Position numbers and translations under genes: made by a program | Part shown: positions 15,871-24,525 of the stretch, piece by piece | Position numbering within the stretch: position 1 is the first letter of the stretch | Layout: every line of letters starts with the position of its first letter | Assembly (NCBI RefSeq): GCF_002776575.1 | Contig: NZ_CP022548.1 | Coordinates: forward strand, 3,797,001 to 3,861,000 | Reading direction: 5' to 3' | Origin: Sphingorhabdus sp. YGSMI21 | GTDB taxonomy: Bacteria > Pseudomonadota > Alphaproteobacteria > Sphingomonadales > Sphingomonadaceae | Length of the DNA: 64,000 nt | The notes under the pieces: generated by a model | Told to the model about the DNA's origin: nothing | The model's database searches: none | Seen by the model: only the letters and a program-made list of their open reading frames with translations

Positions 15871-17673
15871 ATGGCTCAACCCCCGATCTTTGCATATGAG
15901 AATCTCTCGCTCCATCAAGGCGAAGGCTGGCTGTTCGAGAATCTCGACCTGCACGTCGGGCCGCGTGACCGGCTTGCACTGATCGGCCGCAATGGCGCCG
16001 GCAAGACGACGCTGCTGCGCCTGATCGCCGACCAGATCGAAGCGGACAAGGGCCAGCGGATGATCCAGCCGGGCACGAATATCGTCTATCTGGAGCAGGA
16101 ACCCGACTTCACCCCGTTCGAAACCCTGCGAGACTTTGCCGTTTCGGGAGAGCAAGGCCCTGCCCTGCACGAGGTCGAGGCCATTGCCGATCAATTGGGC
16201 ACCGATCTGTCCAAGGGAGCGGCCAAAGCCAGCGGCGGCGAGAAACGCCGGGCGGCGATCTGCCGGGCGCTGGCGTCCGACCCCGATCTGTTGCTGCTGG
16301 ACGAGCCGACCAACCATCTCGATCTCGGGGCGATCGACTGGCTGGAAGACTGGCTCGGGCGTTACAAGGGCGCGTTCATCACCATCTCGCATGACAGAAC
16401 CTTCCTGACCCGGCTGACCAAACAGACCATCTGGCTGGACCGCGGCGCCTTGCGGCGTCAGGAAATCGGTTTTGGCGGCTATGATGCCTGGATGGAGAAA
16501 ATCCATGCGGATGAAGCGCAGGCGGCCAGCAAGATCGACGCCAAGCTGAAGCTCGAAGCACGCTGGCTCGAACGCGGTGTCACCGCGCGGCGCAAGCGCA
16601 ATCAGGGACGCCTCGAGAAATTATGGGAAATGCGCGCGGCCCGCGCCGCGATGATCGGCCCGGCCGGTACCGCCAATCTCAAGATCCAGAATGACGACAG
16701 TCGCACCAAATCGGTAATCACCGCCGAAAATATCTCCAAGTCTTTCGGTGATCGCCAGATCATTCGCGACTTTTCGCTGCGCATCCAGCGCGGCGACCGG
16801 ATCGGCATCGTCGGGGCCAATGGCGCCGGCAAGACGACATTGCTGAAGATGCTGACCGGCGAACTGGAACCGGACAGCGGCAAAGTGACGCTCGCCAAGA
16901 CGCTCAACGGTGTGTTTATCGACCAGCAGCGCAGCTTGCTCGAAGGCAATAAAACGGTCCGCGACGTGCTCGCCGATGGCAGCGACTGGGTCGATGTGCG
17001 CGGCGACAAGAAACATGTGCAGGGCTATCTCAAGGAATTCCTGTTCGCGCCGTCGCTGATCGACGCCAAGGTCGGTACATTGTCCGGCGGCGAACAGTCC
17101 CGGCTTCTGCTAGCGCGCGAATTTGCGCGGATGTCCAACCTGCTGGTGCTTGACGAGCCGACCAACGACCTCGACCTGGAAACGCTCGATCTCCTGCAGG
17201 AAGTGATCGCCGATTATGAAGGCACGGTATTGCTGGTCAGCCATGACCGCGATTTTCTCGATCGCACGGTGACGGTAACGCTCGGCCTCGATGGCAGCGG
17301 AACGGTCGATATTGTGGCCGGCGGCTATGCCGAATGGGAAGCCCGGCGCAAGCCGCGGGCTCCGGCGCAGAAAGCGGCTTCCAAACCCGCGCAGTCCGGC
17401 AGCCAGGGAAGCCCCAAGGCGGCGGGCTCCAGCAAGAAATTGAGCTACAAGGACCAGCGCGACTATGATCTTCTGCCCGCGCGGATCGAGGCTATCGAAC
17501 AGCGTATGGCGGAGATCGAAAAGACGCTCGCCGACCCCGATCTCTATACGCGCGATTTCCCGCGCTTCGAGGCGCTGACCAAAGAGAATAGCGCCCTGAT
17601 CGACGAGAAAGACGAAGCCGAAATGCGCTGGCTGGAACTGGCAGAAGAAGTCGAGCGGCTGGCCGACAATTGA
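15871..17673 (+). CDS. ABC-F family ATPase (Uup-like)
   Basis: 600 residues with two ABC domains and no membrane segments. Domain 1 has Walker A GRNGAGKT (39-46), signature ASGGEKRR and Walker B DEPTNHLD. Domain 2 has GANGAGKT (about 315-322), signature LSGGEQSR and DEPTNDLD. A basic linker rich in ERGVTARRKRNQGRL lies between, and a C-terminal coiled coil (about 530-600, RIEAIEQRMAEIEKTLAD) follows a Lys/Ala/Ser-rich hinge. The linker and C-terminal coiled coil fit Uup, a ribosome- and DNA-associated ABC-F protein. It is a single gene on its strand. Confidence 0.93.
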   Translation: MAQPPIFAYENLSLHQGEGWLFENLDLHVGPRDRLALIGRNGAGKTTLLRLIADQIEADKGQRMIQPGTNIVYLEQEPDFTPFETLRDFAVSGEQGPALHEVEAIADQLGTDLSKGAAKASGGEKRRAAICRALASDPDLLLLDEPTNHLDLGAIDWLEDWLGRYKGAFITISHDRTFLTRLTKQTIWLDRGALRRQEIGFGGYDAWMEKIHADEAQAASKIDAKLKLEARWLERGVTARRKRNQGRLEKLWEMRAARAAMIGPAGTANLKIQNDDSRTKSVITAENISKSFGDRQIIRDFSLRIQRGDRIGIVGANGAGKTTLLKMLTGELEPDSGKVTLAKTLNGVFIDQQRSLLEGNKTVRDVLADGSDWVDVRGDKKHVQGYLKEFLFAPSLIDAKVGTLSGGEQSRLLLAREFARMSNLLVLDEPTNDLDLETLDLLQEVIADYEGTVLLVSHDRDFLDRTVTVTLGLDGSGTVDIVAGGYAEWEARRKPRAPAQKAASKPAQSGSQGSPKAAGSSKKLSYKDQRDYDLLPARIEAIEQRMAEIEKTLADPDLYTRDFPRFEALTKENSALIDEKDEAEMRWLELAEEVERLADN

Positions 17674-18204
17674 TCAGCCGGGCAGGCGATAATATTCCGC
17701 CAGCCGGTCCAGTGCGATTTTCAGCACCAGCTTGCCGGAGCGCGCTGGCCAGCCGAGATTTTTCTCCGCGGCCGGAGTCCCCTCCCCGCCGCATATAATC
17801 CGCCAGGCGATATCGGACAGGTCGCTGCCCAGATGATCGATCGCCTTCTCGAAACGCAGCCTGGCCGAAAGCTGCGCTTCCGTCTCGTTCAGGACATGCG
17901 GCGCAGCCCGCTTGCCGCCGGCCACCGGCGCGGCATCCCATCGCATCGTCACGCTGGGCGCCAGATTGGCCCGTTCCCAGTCGGCCCGCAATTTTTCCCC
18001 AGCGTCAAACTGCCGGTCGGACAAATGGCCTCTTGCGTGCAACCATCCCAGGGGCGATTCCGCGAGATTGACCGTAACACTGCGCGCCCGCCTGCGCGGC
18101 GCTTCGCGCCCCTGCCTTTCCTCGCCATCCTGCGGCAGCGCCCGTTCGGCGAGCAGACGCGGTCCGGATGGTGATTTGTCTCTTCTGGTTCTGCTGGCGG
18201 ACAT
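17674..18204 (-). CDS. DUF6456 domain protein
   Basis: 176 residues from ATG 18204, which is preceded by GAGGAGATTAT; the frame runs further upstream but without coding character. The N terminus is basic and low complexity (MSASRTRRDKSPSGPRLLAE, then RRRARSVTVNLAESPLGWLHARG). The C-terminal half (ERFEKA-like AIDHLGSDLSDIAWRIICGG, KLVLKIALDRLAEYY) matches the DUF6456 family of alphaproteobacteria, of which some members carry DNA-binding helices. It is convergent with the ABC-F gene and divergent from an XRE regulator. Confidence 0.8.
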   Translation of the reverse strand: MSASRTRRDKSPSGPRLLAERALPQDGEERQGREAPRRRARSVTVNLAESPLGWLHARGHLSDRQFDAGEKLRADWERANLAPSVTMRWDAAPVAGGKRAAPHVLNETEAQLSARLRFEKAIDHLGSDLSDIAWRIICGGEGTPAAEKNLGWPARSGKLVLKIALDRLAEYYRLPG

Positions 18205-18289
18205 ATAATCTCCTCTTTGGCTTGCAACCCTCTTGCCATTTTGGCAATATTGTAGGAAAGGATAAAACCATATAGGTTTGGAGATATTT

Positions 18290-18853
18290 ATGATCAGCCG
18301 TATCAGAGACGTTCGCAAGGCCAAGGGACTGACGCTCGACGATGTCGCGATGCGGTGCGAGCCGCCGACGACCGCCCAGACCATCGGGCGGCTCGAAACC
18401 GGCACCCGGACCCTGTCACTCGGCTGGCTGAACCGGATTGCCGATGCTTTGGGCGTGGACAGCGCGGCACTCCTGTCGCTGCCCGATCAGGAGGAATTGC
18501 CGGTCGCCGCCATTCTCGATCACAAGGGCGCACACGCGCTCGGCAAGGTCGAGCATATATATCAACCGGCGATCGAGCCGGCGATGGTGGCGCTGCGCGT
18601 CAAGAGCAGCGTCGGCGACTATCGCGCCGGCGACGATGTCTGGCTTTCCCGGCGGAGCGCCGATCAATTTGGCAGCGCGCTCAACCGGGACATATTGATC
18701 CCTCGCCCCGCCGGGCGCTTTCTGTTCGGTCGCCTTATCGGTCGTCAGGACAACAAGCTGCATATCCTGCCGCTGGGCAGCGGCGCGCGGCAGCAGATTG
18801 TCAGCGACCCCGAATGGATCGGCGTCGCGGTGCGGCTGGTACGGGAGCTTTAG
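18290..18853 (+). CDS. XRE-family transcriptional regulator
   Basis: 187 residues from ATG 18290, with GGAG 7 bases upstream. An N-terminal helix-turn-helix (MISRIRDVRKAKGLTLDDVA, then TAQTIGRLETGTRTLSLGWLNRIADALGV) covers residues 1-60. The C-terminal 110 residues contain a beta-rich region (AMVALRVKSSVGDYRAGDDVW, ILIPRPAGRFLFGRLIGR) resembling the S24/LexA-like fold seen in CI-type repressors, but I do not see a catalytic Ser/Lys pair. It is probably cytoplasmic. It is divergent from the DUF6456 gene across about 85 bases that could hold its operator. Confidence 0.85.
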   Translation: MISRIRDVRKAKGLTLDDVAMRCEPPTTAQTIGRLETGTRTLSLGWLNRIADALGVDSAALLSLPDQEELPVAAILDHKGAHALGKVEHIYQPAIEPAMVALRVKSSVGDYRAGDDVWLSRRSADQFGSALNRDILIPRPAGRFLFGRLIGRQDNKLHILPLGSGARQQIVSDPEWIGVAVRLVREL

Positions 18854-18877
18854 GGACCGGATGCCGGGACGCTTGCC

Positions 18878-20056
18878 ATGACCCAGCCGCTGCGTGTGCT
18901 GACCCTGTCGACCCTGTTCCCCAATGCGGCGGCGCCCAATTTCGGGATATTTGTCGAGCGGCAGACTGTCGAGCTCGCGGGCCGCGCTGAAGCAGATGTT
19001 ACGGTCATCAATCCGGTCGGGATGCCGCCCTTCCCCCTGAACAGGCTTGGACAATATAGGGTGCTGCAATCTCTGCCGGAGCGTGAAGAGTGGCGGGGGC
19101 TGGACGTTTATCGCCCCCGGTTCAGGTTGATCCCCCGGTTCGGCGGAGCCGATAATCCGCGCCGTATCGCCGAAGCGGTCCTGCCGCTGGTGGAAAAATT
19201 ACACGCGAAAGCGCCGTTCGATGTCATCGATGCGGAATTTTTCTATCCCGACGGGCCGGCTGCGATGCGCCTTGCCGCTGCTCTGGGCATTCCCTTCACG
19301 ATCAAGGCGCGCGGGGCGGACATCCATCACTGGCGCAGCGATCCGAAATGCCGCGCCCAGATCCTCGAGGCTGCTGACAAGGCCGGCGCTCTGCTGGCGG
19401 TGTCCGAGGCGCTGAAGCAGGATATGGTCGCCCTTGGCATGGATGGAGGCCAGATTTCCGTTCACTATACCGGACTGGACCAGGAGAAGTTCATCCCTGT
19501 CGACAGGACAGCAGCCAAGCAGGCCCTGGGGGTCAGCGGTCCGCTGTTCATCACCACCGGCGCGCTGATCACGCGCAAGAATCAGGATTTGGTGATCCGC
19601 GCCCTGCCCCATATTCCCGGGGCCACGTTGATGCTCGCGGGCGCGGGCGACCGGGAGCAGGCATATCGGGCGCTCGCCAGACAGCTGGGCGTCGCGGGGC
19701 GCGTCCGTTTCCTCGGCAGCGTTCCACATGATCAGCTGCCGCACCTCACTGCCGCCGCCGATATCGCGATTCTCGTGTCGCAATCCGAGGGGCTCGCCAA
19801 TGCCTGGGTTGAGGCGCTTGCCTGCGGTACGCCGCTGGTCATTAGCGCGGCCGGTGGGGCGCGTGAGCTGGTGACCAGCCCGGATGCCGGACGGATCGTC
19901 GACCAGAGCGTCGAAGCGATTGTCGAAGCCGCCAAGGCGCTGCTTGCCGACCCGCCGGCGCAGGATGTGGTTCGGTCAACGGTCAGCCAGTTCAGCTGGC
20001 AGAATAACGGTGATCAATTGCTGGCCATCTTGCGGCAGGCATCCGGCCAATATTAG
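18878..20056 (+). CDS. Glycosyltransferase family 4 protein
   Basis: 392 residues. The N-terminal GT-B half has TLSTLFPNAAAPNFGIFVERQ-like sequence, and the C-terminal half has FITTGALITRKNQDLVIRAL, ATLMLAGAGDRE, VRFLGSVPHDQLP and the donor-site motif SEGLANAWVEALACGTPLV. This is the GT4 pattern (retaining, nucleotide-sugar donor). The GLANAWVEAL variant replaces the more usual EGFG motif. It begins 24 bases after the regulator on the same strand. The acceptor is unknown; exopolysaccharide or glycolipid synthesis is possible. Confidence 0.88.
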   Translation: MTQPLRVLTLSTLFPNAAAPNFGIFVERQTVELAGRAEADVTVINPVGMPPFPLNRLGQYRVLQSLPEREEWRGLDVYRPRFRLIPRFGGADNPRRIAEAVLPLVEKLHAKAPFDVIDAEFFYPDGPAAMRLAAALGIPFTIKARGADIHHWRSDPKCRAQILEAADKAGALLAVSEALKQDMVALGMDGGQISVHYTGLDQEKFIPVDRTAAKQALGVSGPLFITTGALITRKNQDLVIRALPHIPGATLMLAGAGDREQAYRALARQLGVAGRVRFLGSVPHDQLPHLTAAADIAILVSQSEGLANAWVEALACGTPLVISAAGGARELVTSPDAGRIVDQSVEAIVEAAKALLADPPAQDVVRSTVSQFSWQNNGDQLLAILRQASGQY

Positions 20057-20433
20057 GCCAGCGGCAGAAAGGCGCCGATTATCCAGCGTTCTTCAGCCCG
20101 GAGCACACCCCAGGTCCGCGCCGCAGCGCGGCTGTCCATGACTTCCAGTCCCATACCGGCTGCCTCCACTTCCCGCCGGAAGGCGGCGGGCGGTTGCAGC
20201 ATCGACGGGCCGCTGCCGAGCAGGAGAAATTCCGGCTTGGGAGACAGGTTCAGACTGGACAATATCTCCGCTAGATTTAGCTCGTCGAGAGCCGCACCCG
20301 TCCAGCCCACAGCCTGTTCTGGCGAAATCAGCAGACCTTGCTCGAACCGCTGGTCACCGCTCTTGAAGCCGCTGGCCGTAAAGCCGGTAATGACCGGACC
20401 GGTAAATTCGACATCCTTGCGTAACTCTACCAA
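20053..20433 (-). CDS. Mth938-like (DUF498) domain protein
   Basis: 126 residues. It shows the family elements ITGFTASGFKSGDQRFEQGLLISP, ELVLLGSG-like EFLLLGSGPS and GLEVMDSRAAARTWGVLRAEERWI. The start codon is TTG at 20433, three bases after the secF stop, so it is the last gene of the yajC-secD-secF unit. Relatives of this family include mitochondrial complex I assembly factor NDUFAF3, and the placement after secF is widespread in alphaproteobacteria. It is convergent with the glycosyltransferase, with a 4-base overlap. Confidence 0.88.
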   Translation of the reverse strand: MVELRKDVEFTGPVITGFTASGFKSGDQRFEQGLLISPEQAVGWTGAALDELNLAEILSSLNLSPKPEFLLLGSGPSMLQPPAAFRREVEAAGMGLEVMDSRAAARTWGVLRAEERWIIGAFLPLA

Positions 20434-20436
20434 GGG

Positions 20437-21420
20437 TCAGCCAACCTGCTCCGGCCCGCCCAGCTTCTCCGCCTTGTCATTGTCCGATTCAGCGGGGACG
20501 AATGTGTCCGGGCCAACCTTGAGCCAGATCAGGATCGGAGCGGCCATATAGACCGAGCTATAGGTACCGACGAAGACGCCGAAGAACATCGCCACGGAGA
20601 AGCCGAAAATCACGTCCGGCCCCCAGAGGATCAGGGCGCCCAGCGCGATCAGCATGGTCAAGCTGGTCATCACCGTCCGCGCCAGCGTCTCGTTCACCGA
20701 CAGGTCGAGCAAGGCGATGATATCCATCTTGCGATATTTCTTCAGATTCTCGCGGATACGGTCGAACACCACGATCGTGTCGTTGAGCGAATAGCCGATG
20801 ATTGTCAGCAGCGCGGCAACGATATTAAGATTGAATTCCATCTGGGTCAGCGCGAACAGGCCGAAGGTCAGCGCAACGTCGTGCACCAGCGCGAACAGGG
20901 CACCGACACCGAACTGCCATTCGAAACGGATCCAGATATAGATGGAGATCGCTATAATCGCAGCAATCAGCGAGAAAGTGCCCTTCTCGAACAGTTCCGA
21001 CGACACTTTGCCGGAGACCGACTCGACCCCGTCGATGCGGACATCGGGATGATCGGCGCGCAGCGTCGAGACGATTTTTTCGGTCATTTCATTCGCCGCT
21101 TCGGGGCGCGATTCGGCTTCGGCCGGCAGCCGCATCCGGATCGAGACTTCATTGGCATCGCCAAATCGCTGGATCGTCGCTTCGCCATAGCCGAGACCGC
21201 CGATACGGTCGCGCAGCTCGGATATCGGCGCGGTTTCCGTTTCGGTAAAGGTCGCCTGGATCATCTGGCCGCCGATGAAGTCGACGCCGAAATTCAGCCC
21301 CTTGGCAGCGACCAGCCCGATCGACGCGATGATCGTCAAAATGCTGAAAGCCATGGCGATATTGCGCCATTTCAGAAAGCTGATGTTGGTGTCGTCCGGA
21401 ACAAGCTTGATCAATTTCAT
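20437..21420 (-). CDS. secF: Protein translocase subunit SecF
   Basis: 327 residues. An N-terminal membrane segment (about 20-40) with FGVDFIGGQMIQATF, a periplasmic domain (about 45-140) and five further segments including FGVGALFALVHDVALTFGLF and LTIIGYSLNDTIVVFDRIREN (given here as overlapping family motifs) are all present. SecF works with SecD in the inner membrane and uses proton motive force to complete protein export. The ATG overlaps the secD stop by 4 bases. Confidence 0.97.
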   Translation of the reverse strand: MKLIKLVPDDTNISFLKWRNIAMAFSILTIIASIGLVAAKGLNFGVDFIGGQMIQATFTETETAPISELRDRIGGLGYGEATIQRFGDANEVSIRMRLPAEAESRPEAANEMTEKIVSTLRADHPDVRIDGVESVSGKVSSELFEKGTFSLIAAIIAISIYIWIRFEWQFGVGALFALVHDVALTFGLFALTQMEFNLNIVAALLTIIGYSLNDTIVVFDRIRENLKKYRKMDIIALLDLSVNETLARTVMTSLTMLIALGALILWGPDVIFGFSVAMFFGVFVGTYSSVYMAAPILIWLKVGPDTFVPAESDNDKAEKLGGPEQVG

Positions 21421-23021
21421 ATCACCAACTCCTGCGGACGGGCTTTTCTTGCCCAGAGCGCCACAAACATTCTGGTTACGACCACGGCGGTAAAGACGGA
21501 TGAGGCGATACCGATCATCAGCACGACCGCGAAGCCCTTGACCGGCCCGGAGCCGAACATGAACAGCAGCACACCGGCAATGATATTGGTGATATTCGCG
21601 TCAAAAATAGCGCGCGAGGCCTCTTTATAGCCCACTTCGATCGCCTGGATGACCCTTCGCCCGCGCCGTCGCTCTTCGCGTATTCGCTCGTTGATCAGCA
21701 CATTGGCGTCAACGGCAGAACCGACGGTCAGCACGAAACCCGCGATACCCGGCAGCGTCAACGTCGCGTTGAACATCGCCATCACCCCGACGATGATGAA
21801 CAGGTTCAGCGCCAGCGCGATATTGGCATACATGCCAAAGCGGCCATAGGTGACGACCATGAAGGTCAGCACGGCAACGGTAGCGATGATCGCGGCGATC
21901 ATGCCCTTGTCGATCGAATCCTTGCCGAGATCGGGACCGACGGTGCGTTCCTCGACGATCTTCAGTTCGACCGGCAGTGCACCGGAGCGCAGGGCAATCG
22001 CCAGCTGGTTCGCACTTTCGACCGAGAAATTGCCCGAAATCTGCGCCGAACCACCAAGGATCGGCTCGTTGATATTGGGCGCGGACAGCACCTTGCCGTC
22101 AAGGATGATGGCAAAGGGCCGGCCGACATTATTCTGGGTCAGCCGGGCGAATTTGGCCCCGCCCTCGCTGTCGAACGTGATATTGACCACCGCCGCGTTG
22201 GTTTGCTGGTCAAAGCCCTGGCCGGCGTCGGTCAGCTTGTCGCCGCTGATCCCGCCGAGCCGCTTGACCGCAATATTCGGCAATCCGGTCGGATTGTCGG
22301 GATAGGGGAAAATCTGGCTGCCCACCGGTGCCCGGCCTGCGGCCACCGCATTGGGGTCGGCCTCATAGTCGACCAGCTTGAATTCCAGTTTCGCGGTCTG
22401 TCCGAGCAGCGCCTTCAGCGCTTCCGGATCATCCAGTCCCGGTACTTGCACCACGATCCGGTTATCGCCCTGGCGGATGATCGTGGGTTCGCGCGTGCCC
22501 ATTTCGTCGATCCGGCGGCGGATCACGTCGGTCGCCGTTTCCATGGCATTTTCGACGGCATTTTCCAGACCCGCTGCGGTCGGGGTCAGGACAAAGCGCG
22601 TATCGTCGCGCACTTCGATGTCCCAGTCGCGCTGGCCGGTCAGGCCTGCCCCGCTGGTCAGCGGCACGATCGCATCACGCGCTGCATCGACCTGGGTGCT
22701 GTCGCGCACCATGAAGCTCAATACACCGTCGCGCCGGGATATATCGCCGATGCCAATCCGCGGACTGGCGCGGCGCATTTCCGCGCGCACCGATTCTTCC
22801 ATCGTCTCGAGCCGGGCAGTCGCGACATCGGCCGGATCCGCTTCCAGCAGGATATGGCTGCCGCCCTGGAGATCGAGCCCCAGATTGATGGTTACATTCG
22901 GCAGAAAGCTCGGCCAATATTGCCGGCCATTCTCGCCAAGCAGGCTGGGTATGGACATCAGCACGCCAAGGGCCAGCAGCAGAGAAATGGAAATGACTTT
23001 CCAGCGCGGGAAATCGAGCAT
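21417..23021 (-). CDS. secD: Protein translocase subunit SecD
   Basis: 534 residues. The first membrane segment (about 8-27) is followed by LGLDLQGGSHILLE, the large periplasmic P1 domain (about 60-350, including GVTIIRQGDNRIVVQVPGL-like sequence), and five more segments with FVLTVGSAVDANVLINERIREE and IIAGVLLFMFGSGPVKGFAVVL-type motifs. It is the proton-driven partner of SecF. It lies 27 bases after yajC in the same operon. Length is typical for alphaproteobacteria. Confidence 0.97.
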   Translation of the reverse strand: MLDFPRWKVISISLLLALGVLMSIPSLLGENGRQYWPSFLPNVTINLGLDLQGGSHILLEADPADVATARLETMEESVRAEMRRASPRIGIGDISRRDGVLSFMVRDSTQVDAARDAIVPLTSGAGLTGQRDWDIEVRDDTRFVLTPTAAGLENAVENAMETATDVIRRRIDEMGTREPTIIRQGDNRIVVQVPGLDDPEALKALLGQTAKLEFKLVDYEADPNAVAAGRAPVGSQIFPYPDNPTGLPNIAVKRLGGISGDKLTDAGQGFDQQTNAAVVNITFDSEGGAKFARLTQNNVGRPFAIILDGKVLSAPNINEPILGGSAQISGNFSVESANQLAIALRSGALPVELKIVEERTVGPDLGKDSIDKGMIAAIIATVAVLTFMVVTYGRFGMYANIALALNLFIIVGVMAMFNATLTLPGIAGFVLTVGSAVDANVLINERIREERRRGRRVIQAIEVGYKEASRAIFDANITNIIAGVLLFMFGSGPVKGFAVVLMIGIASSVFTAVVVTRMFVALWARKARPQELVI

Positions 23022-23048
23022 CGAAATTAACTTTCTATATCACCGCGA

Positions 23049-23381
23049 TCAGTCGTTCGCGGGTTTGGCACCGCCGCGTGGCATGACATCGGTCAACGTC
23101 GCCTTGATCGCCTTGACACGGACGCCATTGGCGATTTCGACTTCGACATATTCATCGTCAACCTTGACCGCCTTGCCGACCAGTCCGCCGCCGGTCACGA
23201 CTTCGTCATTCTTCTTGACCGCGCCGACCTTTGCCTGATGCTCTTTCATCTTCTTTTGCTGCGGACGAATGAGCAGAAAATAGAAAACCGCAAAAATAAG
23301 CACCAGCGGCATTACCGAAATCAGAAAGCCTCCGGCCCCGCCGGCACCAGCTGCTGCAGATAATATAGTGATTGATGTCAT
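23049..23381 (-). CDS. yajC: Preprotein translocase accessory subunit YajC
   Basis: 110 residues. One hydrophobic segment (about 17-37, LISVMPLVLIFAVFYFLLI) is followed by RPQQKKMKEHQ, the hallmark of YajC, and a small SH3-like cytoplasmic domain (DEVVTGGGLVGKAVKVDDEYVEV split motifs). It is the first gene of yajC-secD-secF-Mth938. Its promoter must lie in the roughly 160 bases up to the tRNA promoter. Confidence 0.95.
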   Translation of the reverse strand: MTSITILSAAAGAGGAGGFLISVMPLVLIFAVFYFLLIRPQQKKMKEHQAKVGAVKKNDEVVTGGGLVGKAVKVDDEYVEVEIANGVRVKAIKATLTDVMPRGGAKPAND

Positions 23382-23541
23382 GAACTCGTCCCGATTGTTG
23401 CAATTTTTTATGTGTGCTGCCCGGGCTCTTGTTTCAAGCCCCGAAACAGCCGACCCAGATGTTGCGCGCGCCTATCACGCGCTTGTCACAGGTGCAACGA
23501 AATCCGTATTCAGGAAAGGTTGCGAACATGACGCAAACGAC

Positions 23542-23570
23542 TTGCCAAGCTTCCCCGACCACCATATATG
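23542..23570 (+). promoter_or_regulatory. Sigma-70-like promoter of tRNA-Pro
   Basis: TTGCCA (23542-23547), a 17-base spacer and TATATG (23565-23570) precede the mature tRNA start by 12 bases. Confidence 0.75.
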
Positions 23571-23582
23571 CCCAGCCTCGGT

Positions 23583-23659
23583 CGGGACGTAGCGCAGCCT
23601 GGTAGCGCATCACACTGGGGGTGTGGGGGTCGGAGGTTCGAATCCTCTCGTCCCGACCA
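23583..23659 (+). tRNA. tRNA-Pro (GGG anticodon)
   Basis: 77 bases with an encoded CCA. The acceptor stem CGGGACG/CGTCCCG, anticodon stem TCACA/TGTGG with loop CTGGGGG, and T arm GGTTCGAATCC are intact. It marks the edge of the conserved core; the next tRNA-like sequence is a 3' fragment of a different tRNA. Confidence 0.95.
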
Positions 23660-23703
23660 GTTTTTCAATGACTTAGCAGGAACTATCCAGCCGAATTGGG
23701 TTA

Positions 23704-23727
23704 TTAGTACGGGGTTTAGTACGGGGA
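23704..23727 (+). repeat. 12-bp tandem repeat downstream of tRNA-Pro
   Basis: Two head-to-tail units, TTAGTACGGGGT and TTAGTACGGGGA, begin 45 bases after the tRNA CCA end. A related pair with the same period lies at the same distance from the tRNA-Lys fragment. This looks like integrase arm-type sites left by an integrated element, an inference from spacing and similarity. Confidence 0.7.
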
Positions 23728-23810
23728 AATTTCTTAAACGATTCCACCGGGCGATTGCGACGGCATCAAGGCACGATCAGTTTTGGGAATTATCGTAGCC
23801 AAACCATTTT

Positions 23811-23857
23811 AACTTTTAATCAGTAGGTCGCTGGTTCGAACCCAGCAGGGCTCACCA
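23811..23857 (+). other. tRNA-Lys 3' half: attachment-site remnant
   Basis: 47 bases match the 3' part of a tRNA-Lys(TTT) gene from the anticodon loop (CTTTTAA) and the 3' anticodon stem through the T arm (GGTTCGAACCC) to the CCA end. The acceptor 5' strand and D arm are absent; upstream sequence does not fold with it. Such a partial copy is what site-specific integration at a tRNA 3' end leaves, so this marks an edge or internal junction of the mobile region that fills the rest of the window. Confidence 0.85.
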
Positions 23858-23879
23858 TAGTTTTCATATAGTTAGTGAG

Positions 23880-23926
23880 AATTACCGTTCTAGAAATCAG
23901 TTTTAGAACGGTAATTAGAACGGTGA
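23880..23926 (+). repeat. Inverted repeat and 12-bp tandem repeat downstream of the tRNA-Lys fragment
   Basis: A perfect 13-bp inverted repeat (AATTACCGTTCTA at 23880-23892 and its complement at 23904-23916) overlaps two tandem units TTAGAACGGTAA and TTAGAACGGTGA (23903-23926), 46 bases after the CCA end of the fragment. The tandem units share TTAG-A/T-ACGG with the pair after tRNA-Pro. Confidence 0.75.
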
Positions 23927-23990
23927 ACTGCGCTTGAAACATGGCGATGTTGGCCGGGTTTTGAAAATCATCGATAATCGCAATGGTGAA

Positions 23991-24077
23991 TTACTGGGCA
24001 AATTTATTACCAGCTGTTTTGCCAATCGCTTCAGCTAGCGCCAACAACTTTCGGTATGCGCGAATGATATCTGAACG
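23991..24077 (-). pseudogene. C-terminal remnant of an unknown ORF cut by the IS200 element
   Basis: The minus strand is open from the IS200 edge to TAA at 23991 and reads RSDIIRAYRKLLALAEAIGK then TAGNKFAQ, a helical coding-like tail. No start codon or family is visible. The remnant supports a gene having been interrupted or replaced here, but it is short and could be chance. Confidence 0.3.
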
Positions 24078-24078
24078 A

Positions 24079-24525
24079 CTACCGGCTTGCGCCGGTAGGT
24101 TCGGATGGAGAGGCTGAAGCCATTTCAAGGGGATTGGTGTGATATTCGAGGTAGCGCATTATCACATCGTCAGTGATGTTACCGCTGGTCGTGCAAAAAT
24201 AGCCGCGAGCCCAGAAGCGCTGGCCCCAATAGCGTTTGCGGATATGTTCGAACTCCTGCTGAATGCGACGTGACGAGCGCCCTTTGGCCTTTTGCACGAA
24301 GGCGCTGACAGCGATCTTGGCTGGTATTTCGACAAACATGTGAACGTGATCGTGCGAAAGCAGACCCTTGATGATCCTCACGTCCATTTCATCGCAAACC
24401 TGCCGGACAATATCGCGGACCCGCATACGCACCGCACCGTGCAACACTTTGAACCGATATTTCGGCACCCATACTATATGATAGCGATGGTGAAAAATTG
24501 TGTGACTGCCTCGTGTATATGCCAT
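24079..24525 (-). CDS. tnpA: IS200/IS605 family transposase TnpA
   Basis: 148 residues. The Y1 HUH transposase pattern is complete: MAYTRGSHTIFHHRYHIVWV, KYRFKVL, the metal-binding HDHVHMFVEIP (HUH motif) and a C-terminal YLEYH that should hold the catalytic tyrosine. It moves as single-stranded DNA by peel-and-paste chemistry. Its start codon lies at the edge of a 27-bp perfect hairpin, which in IS200 is known to restrain translation. The frame is intact, so the element may be active. Confidence 0.93.
   Translation of the reverse strand: MAYTRGSHTIFHHRYHIVWVPKYRFKVLHGAVRMRVRDIVRQVCDEMDVRIIKGLLSHDHVHMFVEIPAKIAVSAFVQKAKGRSSRRIQQEFEHIRKRYWGQRFWARGYFCTTSGNITDDVIMRYLEYHTNPLEMASASPSEPTGASR

Noticed and set aside
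18205..18405. N-terminal extension of the DUF6456 protein
   Set aside because: It overlaps the divergent XRE regulator, and a strong ribosome site marks ATG 18204.
23660..23672. Tn4371-type attachment site in GTTTTTCAATGAC
   Set aside because: It resembles the TTTTTCAT target only in part, and the tRNA-linked repeats explain the boundary better.
23811..23857. A complete tRNA-Lys gene
   Set aside because: The 5' acceptor strand and D arm are missing; upstream bases do not pair with the 3' half.
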